A DNA stretch of 64,000 bases from Tethya wilhelma. Taxonomy: Eukaryota; Porifera; Demospongiae; Tethyida; Tethyidae. Shown piece after piece: positions 56,261-64,000 of this stretch (position 1 is the first letter of the stretch; each line of letters begins with the position of its first letter). The notes under the pieces are model-generated. The model had not been told where the DNA came from. It saw nothing but the letters and a program-made list of their open reading frames with translations, and did not search any database. Location: contig CAXIPT010000002.1 of the NCBI GenBank assembly GCA_964030475.1, positions 2,364,827 to 2,428,826 on the forward strand, read 5' to 3'. Both the position numbers and the translations under genes were made by a program.

Positions 56261-57439
56261 TAACAAATCATGAGCACAAATTGTCTGCCACACTTAATAT
56301 TGGCCATGAGGGCTAACACGTACTGCACCTCCAGATAGTCAGTTGGTGTTTAATTATATCATAAAAATTGCATGTGCAGTTCCTATACAAAGCATAATGG
56401 CCATACTTTGAATGTTTTCGGCGACATGATGTGGTTAAATTTACTGGATTAGCGAAGTCAATGTGGAAACACAATAGACCACAGCATCTATAGCTAGATT
56501 TATGTGGTAACAGCTAGTAGCTAGTGTTGTTCAACCTCAATAGGTCGCATGAGTGAAGTTGATTTAATTAAGTTTATCATACATACGGTAGTACGTATAT
56601 AGTAGGAATGAGCCGAATGTCCCATATAATATAGACACAATACAAAATGTTTATCACCATAAAAATCTAGCAAAACATTTTTAACATTTTATTTTTTATT
56701 TATTTAACATTTTTACATTTCATTTTATTTTAAACATTTTATTTTTTTACCACTTGTAAGAATGTTAAGGGCATTAATTTTTGTGACTGCTAAAGTCAAT
56801 GCAGATGTTGTATTTTGACAAATTTTGCCAGCATGCATAGGAATAATATTAAAATATAATGGAGAGATTTATATACGGATATAAAACTCTTCACAACTTT
56901 ATAATCTTCATCATTACACATTAAATTTTCTGTTGAGCAAATTATCATCTTATCATTCCACGTACCTTGTTCAATAAACTTTGAGTCTTGTTTCATATGT
57001 AGTACAGGATCATATAAAGTATTGTGCACATACAATTTCACTTTTTTAGTTCTACTACACTTTTAAATTATTGGAGTTCCAGACAAGTTGTTGTTGTATG
57101 TTGCTGTAACAGTTGTTTTTTAATTTCATAGACTATGCTTTTTATTCACTTCATATCATACACCATGATTACAGTTAGGTGCAGTAAACTAAATTTGTCT
57201 GCAGCACTCTACTGGCTTTTACATGTAGGCAGGAAACAAACTATTATAATAATTGTTTAGTTCCAGTGGTAGAGATTTGGCTTCACTTAACTTTAAACTC
57301 AAGGACTTCTTTTTCTTTGAAAAACCACCTAGCTACTAGGCCTGCTTTTGCTTGCATGGTCAGGAACCACATAAATTCCTGGAACCATAATAGTATGCAT
57401 ATATCTTCTCAGTCTGCAATGACTATAAGAAAGCCATGT
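56261..57439. other. Intergenic DNA with an R1 head fragment
   Basis: 56575-56680 repeats the R1 head (GTAGGAATGAGCCGAATGTC and following) and ends in an AT-rich tract with repeated ACATTTTATTTT words. No gene is seen. Confidence 0.5.
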
Positions 57440-57820
57440 CATACGTACTATCATAAGTATAGTATAGGAATAGGCCAACTGCACGTGTCCTATAGACCCA
57501 ATACGAAATATTTATCACCATAAACATCTAACAGAACAAAAATGAGCCTTCAAACCTGCACAAACTTGATGCTCTCCACAACAGATTAACAACTCCATGC
57601 AAGGCCTGAAACTCACAGAATTTAAACTTCACTGGGGACTCATAGAGAATACAGGGAAGCCACATTATAGTGCCATTTTTGTTCTCTTTTATTTAAACTT
57701 ACTTATACGTACATACGTATACATTCTAACTGACTTACTTGAACACGGCTAGTTTACAGAGAGGGAACTATATATATGTTTCTTGATACTTGTTTTCATC
57801 ACAATAAGCCTACACATAAA
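57440..57820 (+). repeat. R1 dispersed repeat, partial copy
   Basis: Head to middle of R1, diverged. It runs into the inverted 339-bp block. Confidence 0.7.
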
Positions 57821-58159
57821 CTATAGAAAACTTTGAAACTAATTAGCACAGAAAATCCTGCACTTCAACGTAGTAATCTTCTTGAGGGTAGTGTTCAAAG
57901 GTGTGTATATACATGCACCTTGTTAGTTCGTTATAGACCCCATTGTTACCAAAATTATTAGCACTAATAAGACTACTATAGATATAAAGTCACAAGTCTA
58001 TGTTGTGCAAAGTGCTTACCATAGACCACTTTCTAAATGATTATTATTAATAATAAGTTTGTATAATATTATAGTTAATTTGTGCATAAGTATATCGATC
58101 GTTTTGTATATCGTATAGCAACAATTACTTGTAGTCTTCTCATGGACAAGTATATGCAT
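57821..58159 (-). repeat. 339-bp perfect inverted repeat, right copy, ending at an N
   Basis: Reverse complement of 53871-54209 without a difference that I could find. The right border is the N at 58160. Confidence 0.93.
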
Positions 58160-58160
58160 N

Positions 58161-61100
58161 TAGCTTTTATTGATGATAAATATGCATGGATATTGGGCAC
58201 ACCTGTGGTACTAACTGCTATTGAGTTGTTGATATGGTCGACTGCAATAAGAGACACTGTAAACTTTTCTCCCTTTCTTATATACTTTGACCGAGGATGG
58301 TAACTACAGTCTGGTTGGTTGTCTTTACAGAAACAAACACGAACTGGATCAGATGATATCACTTTAGTTGAGTTGAAATCAGTTTGTATTTCAAGATCAG
58401 TAATGTTGATAATGTAGGAGATGCTGTTTACTGTAGAACTGCTAAGAAAGTTGTTTTGAATTAAATCAGCCATAGGATTGACTCTACACCTGTCCAATAG
58501 GCCACCATATAGAGCATCTCCAGCTATATTCGCATAATTATCAGTTACATTTGTGTTGTGATAATTATATGCAGGTCTAGCTACTAGATCAAATGTATCC
58601 ATAACATTATATGGTAGCAAGGCTTGAATAAAGCATTGATTATCAGTTGTGGTCTCATTACTGATAGGAGTGGCATTACATGTAGCGGAAGTTGTGTTAT
58701 CAGCAACATAAACAGCTCCTCCATAGTCAGCAGTGTTGTGGTTCAATTGTAATGACATCCATTTTGATGAATCAGTTTTACAAATAGAACGTATTGAATT
58801 GATACACTCTAATTTGGCTTTTACTAAATATACTTTTCCACTTCCTTCTAAACATATGCCACCTCCTTTTTTGGCTTGATTAGATAAAATGTTTGTTTTG
58901 GATCCATCAGTCAGTCTTATTGTTGAACTAATTGCATGAATACCTCCACCTCTAGATATTGCATTGTTTGCACTTACTGTGATGTGGTCCTTAAAGTTAA
59001 GTTCACTCTTGTAGGCATAGATTGCTCCACCAGACACTGATGCAGTGTTGTCAGATACAGTAACAGGTCCATATACAAAAAGTTTACTTTCTGTAGCTGC
59101 AACGGCTCCACCTCGTATAGCTCTGTTGAACATAAACTTGACTCTACCCATGAAGAGTACCTTGCTTTGATAAGCACTTAATGCTCCTCCTTCTTCAGAT
59201 GAAATGCAGTTCTCAATGTTTGTATACTCTATAAATGTCACATTGCAAGAGTAAAACATCAGTGATCCATAATTGTTTAAAGCTGTTGTGTTGCCAGAGA
59301 ATTTTAATGTGCTTTGTATAGCATATAATGCACCTTGGCTTCCTACATTATTTTGCATCAAAAGAAAACCATTAGTTTCAAAAGAAGTGAAAGTTAAATA
59401 AAATACTGATCCTTTTTTTGCGTGATTGTTTCTAAAATTGCAATTGACTATTAAAGCAGGAGAGAGCTCAAGATTATTAGCAACAAAAAGTACTCCACCA
59501 CTTCCTTTACTTCCAGTCGCTATATTGTTGTTGAATGTACTGTTGTGTAGTGTAATGTTAGGACTTGAGTCTGTAACCACTGCTCCACCAGCTGATTTTT
59601 TATCTCCAGTCACACTGTTGTTGTTAAAAACACTGTTGATTATAGTGATGTTATGACTTGAGTAAGCAAACACTGCTCCACCAGCACTACCCTGATCTCC
59701 AATCACACTGTTGTTGTTGAAAGTACTGTTAACTATAGCGATGTTAGGACTTGAGTAAGCAAACACTGCTCCACCTAATCCACCCTGATCTCCAGTCACA
59801 CTGTTGTTGCTGAGAGTACTGTTAACTATAGTTATGTTAAGGCTGGAGATAGCAAGCACTGCTCCACCATACCCATCCTGATCTCCAATCACACTGTTGT
59901 TGTCGAGAGTACTGTTAATTATAGTGATGTTAGGACTTAACTCAGCATACACTGCTCCGCCCCATCCAACCTGATCTTCAGTCACACCATTGTTGTTGAG
60001 AGTACTGTTAATTATAGTGATGTTAGGACTTAAGTTTTCATACAGTACTCCACCCTCTCCATTCTGATCTCCAGTCACACTGTTGGTGTTGAGAATACTG
60101 TTAACTATTGCTATGTTAGGACTGGAGATAGCAAACGCTGCTCCACCCCGTCCAGTTTGATATCCAATCGCACTGTTGTTGTTGAGAGTACTATTAACTA
60201 TAGTGATGTTAGGACTTGAGTAAGTAAACAATGCTCCACCTGCTCCTTTCTGATCTCCAGTCACACTGTTGTTGTTGAGAGTACTGTAAACTATAGTGAT
60301 TTTAGGACTTGATTCAACATGCAGTGCTCCACCATATCCATCCTGATTTCCAATTGCACTGTTGTTATTGAGAGTACTGTTAACTATAGTTATGTTAGGA
60401 CTGGAGATAGCAAACACTGCTCCACCCCATCCAGTTTGATATCCAATCGCACTGTTGTTCTGGAGAGTACTGTTAACTATGCTGATGATAGGACTTAACT
60501 TAAGGTAGACTGCTCCACCCACTCCAAGCTGACTCTCTCCAGTCACACTGTTGTTATTGAGAGTACTGTTAATTATAGTGCTGTTAGGACTTAAGTTTGC
60601 ATACACTGCTCCACCCTCTCCATGCTGATCTCCAGTCACACTGTTGTTGTTGAGAATACTGTTAACTATAGTTATGTTAGGACTGGAGATAGCAAACACT
60701 GCTCCACCACTTCCAGTTTCATATCCATTCACACAGTTGTTATTGAGAGTACTGTTAACTATAGTGATGATAGGACTTGAGTAAGCAAGCACTGCTCCAC
60801 CATATCCATCCTGATCTCCAATCACACTGTTGTTGTTGAAAGTACTGTTAATTATAGTGATGTTAGGACTTAAGTATGCATACACTGCTCCACCATATCC
60901 ATCCTGATCTCCAATCACACTGTTGTTGTTGAAGGTACTGTAAATTATAGTGGTGTTAGGACTTAAGTATGCATACACTGCTCCACCATATCCATCCTGA
61001 TCTCCAATCACACTGTTGTTGTTGAAGGTACTGTAAATTATAGTGGTGTTAGGACTTAAGTATGCATACACTGCTCCACCATATCCATCCTGATCTCCAA

Positions 61101-61899
61101 GCACACTGTTGTTGTTGAAAGCACTGTTAATTATAGTGATGTTAGGACTTAAGTATGTATACACTGCTCCACCATATCCATCCTGATCTCCAATCACACT
61201 GTTGTTGTTGAATAAACTGTTAATTATAGTGATAGGACTTGTCTCAACATACACTGCTCCACCTACTCCGTGTGCAACATCCACATCATGGACAGTGTTG
61301 TTGTGGAAGATACATTGTGATATACTAATACCAAATGCACTGTTGATAACTAAGATCGCTCCACCAAGTACACAAGGTGTTGGACCACATGGAACTTTTT
61401 TGCCAGTATTGGAAGAGAAATTACTTCTTTTAATGTTAACATTAGAGGTTTTTTCTAGGTACAATCCAGTTCCATTACGCCCCTGACCATCAAACTTAGA
61501 ATCTTCCACTGTAAACTCTTCAACCCTGGTGACTTCGTTATTCACACACCCAAAGAGTACTAATCCTCTCATGTTAACAACACTGATTAACTCCACTCTG
61601 AATCTACCAGACTCATAGCAGATAATTGATGTATCATAGTGAGAGGTTGTGCTAGACACAAGGGAAAGAACAGTTAGGTATTGTATTGAGAGTTGTGAAT
61701 CAAGGCTGTGGTTCCCAGATAGAAGGATAAGAGTAGTGTTGGAGGCAAAGAAATTATATTTGTTAGCATACTGGGAGAGAGTGAAGCAAGGCACACCTTC
61801 TTCAGGACATGGGGTGTTTGATGATGGTGTGACATAGTAGGTCTCAGCAGATGTGCCGAATACCAACAAAAGCAAAAGCAAAAGCAGTTTAGTATCCAT
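58161..61899 (-). CDS. Giant beta-helix repeat membrane protein (paralogue 4), 3' part missing at contig edge
   Basis: From the ATG at 61899 (paralogue-supported; an in-frame extension to 62076 is not) the frame runs about 1246 residues and reaches the N at 58160 in the middle of the conserved GVPNIHAYLSS region. The Cys knot, membrane domain and tail are therefore absent from the assembly rather than from the gene. It has a signal peptide (Leu-rich, ending FGTSAETYY), the N-terminal segment, about 19 beta-helix units (about 211-803), degenerate repeats and the SSDPVRVCFCKDNQPDCSYHP module. Units 3 and 4 are identical in protein and near-identical in DNA, the freshest repeat duplication in the window. 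The unit consensus here is very uniform (FNNNSVIGDQDGYGGAVYAYLSP). It is the only member on the minus strand as assembled, apart from the stub at 54.3 kb. Confidence 0.88.
59490..61265 (-). repeat. 93-bp tandem repeats, paralogue 4
   Basis: About 19 units. The units between about 60800 and 61200 are almost identical to each other at the DNA level. Confidence 0.9.
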
Positions 61900-61925
61900 T
61901 GATAATAGATGCTTCAAAGTCCTGT
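61900..61925 (-). promoter_or_regulatory. Conserved 3' splice site and 5' leader before giant gene 4
   Basis: Minus-strand reading: AACAG|GACTTTGAAGCATCTATTATCA then ATG, matching the arrangement at paralogues 1 and 3. Confidence 0.55.
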
Positions 61926-63039
61926 TTAAATGTATATAATAATTAAATGCATTTGTAAAATCTAAGAAGTAAATAGTTACTGTAAAATTACTATTAATTA
62001 AGTTAATGATATTCTCACTGAGATTGATATGTTCAAAGATCATGATTTTGCATTGCAAACCAGGCCCACCACACACACTTTATATTGGCAAGCAGCCAGG
62101 GAAGGCGAAGTTTATATATATATGATGCCAGATTTTAGTAGCCTCATGCCCATGCAGGCTCCTTCTTCAAGAATATTTCTTATGAATAAAATAAGAAAAG
62201 AGAGATCGAGCCTGCATGGTATCAAATAACATACACATGCGTGACATATTATATGTGGACGCGCGAGCTCACTGGTACAAGGCCCCATCAAGACAATGTA
62301 ATTCATGTGAGTTGAGAGCTTAAGCTCAGGGTTTGAGCATCGTTTTTGCCAGTCTAAGAACAATAAGAGAGCAATTAGTGGATGAAGATGGGATTAAAGA
62401 AGACAAAGAACACTTACAGTGAAACCTCCGAACAAAGGACACTTTGGTAACAATATAAATTCAGCTTGTTTGTCAGGACTTTGTAGAGAAATTATCCTCT
62501 TCTCAGAGGTTCTGTTTGTATTGCTTGAATAGGAAATTGGAATTTTTGGGAACTAAAATTGTCCTTTGTTGTGAGGTTAATAATACTGTAACAGTGTCCC
62601 TATCTTGGAGGGTCCACTATCAGATGTTCTACTGTTGTAGCCTCTATAATAATTCAAATTGATTGCAGATAAATACTAGCCTCTCGTATCAGCTCTTTTC
62701 GTTCAAAATTCAGTCTCCGACTGCCAATTCTTCTATCGGCCCTCAACAAGACACGCAGACAAACTGCATGACGATCACAAGTACTGATCAGAAGATTTAT
62801 TCTTTGGTCTTCGCTAGCTGAAAAAGCTTAAAACAAGCTAGTGTACAACAGTTTTTGTTTTCAAGTGTTTTTCTCCATTCTGTCCCACTCATGGTCTTCC
62901 AGGAAAACTACAAGTGCATGAATATGCGTATCATCACTATGTCATGCATGTGATAAAGTCCATCTGGTTTGAGAATGCCGGTAGAAAAATTAAATAACTT
63001 TCTAAATATCCAACCAATTTCAAAATTTCAAGCACCATT
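61926..63039. other. 5' flank of giant gene 4, no gene seen
   Basis: A near-palindromic pair around 62150-62220 (CATGCAGGCTCC / GAGCCTGCATGG) may be a small inverted-repeat insertion. No coding signal is seen. Confidence 0.4.
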
Positions 63040-63330
63040 AGAAAGCGTCCGTTTTCCCCGTTCTTTTCGTTGCTTTTTACTTACTTTGTGTTGTCAAAGT
63101 TGGCTTAATACATTCTGGTTCCCTAGAAATCCTTTTCAAGTAAGTCAGTTAGGAAGTACATACATAAGTTAGGAGAACAAAAATGGCACTATGGTGGCTT
63201 CCCACTAGTGAACTCTACAATTGCTAAGGAAAGTTTTTGTGAGCTTTAGACCTTGCATGCAGTTGGTAATCTGTCAGTGAGAGCCTCTGACTAACTTTGA
63301 AGGTTTAATTTTGTTTGACTCCGGGCACTG
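63040..63330 (-). repeat. R1 dispersed repeat, inverted partial copy
   Basis: Reverse complement of the R1 middle (matching 36040-36270), including the AAGTTAGGAGAACAAAAATG block. Confidence 0.7.
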
Positions 63331-64000
63331 AGAAGTGTTTATGTAGGATTGGCATAGCAAAAAGCTATAGAGCACATTTTACTCCAGGTGGCAACAACCT
63401 ACACAACAGTAAGCTCATTGTATCGCTATGTTCATCTGCTAAAGTCATACTTTATACTTGTATATGAATGCAGTGTCGCAAGTTAAAACCTGGCGGAAAA
63501 AAAAGAATAGTTTCAGCTGAATTAACTATCACAGTAATGCTTGGCTATGCATGAATGTAGTTAATACCGAGGGTATTGTTCAGTATGATTAACATACTAA
63601 AAAAAGTCCCACTGCATGAACGTACCCTTACTATGAACTATACTTTCGTTTTTACTGTGATATTTAGACACATTGATTAAGAACAAAATATTCATACGCT
63701 GATAACTGGAAGTTTGCATAGTGATAAACGTTTGCTCTCTTCATTTAGAACACTAGCTGTTACTTCTATAGTGTTATATACTGAAAAAATAAAATCTAAA
63801 TTGAGACTGATAATACAATTATATATTGATGTTTTTTGCCTGTAGACTATAAGTTTTCCTATCCAATCTTATTATGTTAGCTAAACAAAATTGATAAGAA
63901 CATTCACAATGTCATGCAGTTTCTGTTCAGTATACAAGTTATTATAACATCTTGTTGAAGTATAATTCAAATTTGTGCAATGTATCACATACATGCACTA
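63331..64000. other. Window end, no gene seen
   Basis: AT-rich DNA with no coding signal. Confidence 0.4.

Noticed and set aside
58161..58303. Biological truncation of paralogue 4 before its membrane domain
   Set aside because: The frame runs intact into an N and the sequence beyond the N is a misplaced contig end, so the loss is an assembly effect.
61900..62076. 59-residue N-terminal extension of paralogue 4
   Set aside because: Not shared by any paralogue; it crosses the conserved acceptor-like AG and precedes the signal peptide.

Overview
The window looks like AT-rich nuclear DNA of an early-branching animal, most likely a demosponge (an Amphimedon-type genome). This is inferred from a class F (Frizzled) receptor, compact intron-poor genes, abundant microsatellites and small inverted-repeat transposons. 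It also rests on a family of giant beta-helix plus multi-pass membrane proteins of a kind I associate with sponge and other invertebrate predicted proteomes. No database was searched. Four single N characters (6193, 52346, 54210, 58160) show that this is a draft scaffold made of joined contigs.

Layout. 1-2.6 kb: an intact Frizzled-like receptor on the minus strand. 2.6-7.5 kb: gene-poor DNA with long (GT)n, (CT)n and (AC)n microsatellites. 7.5-10.15 kb: a Ser-rich coding region with several reading-frame breaks, ending at a good splice donor. 10.2-14.9 kb: intergenic DNA with a small transposon that has a perfect 9-bp target duplication, and one copy of a dispersed inverted element. 14.9-62 kb: an array of paralogues of one giant gene family. 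There are three intact plus-strand members (14.9-19.8, 24.1-30.6, 42.2-47.8 kb), one decayed plus-strand fragment (52.5-53.7 kb), one N-terminal stub at a contig edge (54.2-54.3 kb, minus) and one minus-strand member cut at a contig edge (58.2-61.9 kb). Between them lie a Copia gag-protease fragment, several terminal-inverted-repeat elements, a 1.4-kb segmental duplication and many copies of one dispersed repeat (called R1 here).

The array is the main object of interest. Each intact member has a signal peptide, a near-invariant N-terminal segment and a tandem array of about 31-residue repeats. The array is followed by more degenerate beta-helix repeats, a Cys-rich juxtamembrane module, a strongly conserved multi-pass membrane domain (about 8-9 segments by eye) and a roughly 200-residue tail ending in an acidic cluster and a dileucine motif. 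The repeat has the pattern GGAVYA-(S/P)NITIVNSTLNNNSVTG, which suggests a right-handed parallel beta-helix with up to three N-glycosylation sequons per turn. Array length differs between paralogues (about 8, 25, 17 and 19 units) while the membrane domain hardly changes. That combination is what a recognition or adhesion receptor family diversifying by unequal exchange would show, but the function is unknown and this reading is inference.

The strongest structural observation is a perfect 339-bp inverted repeat (53871-54209 and 57821-58159) whose two copies stop exactly at the Ns. It is best explained by contig 54211-58159 being placed backwards in the scaffold. Flipping it lets the two copies overlap, and puts a plus-strand paralogue start opposite the cut end of the minus-strand gene across the remaining gap.
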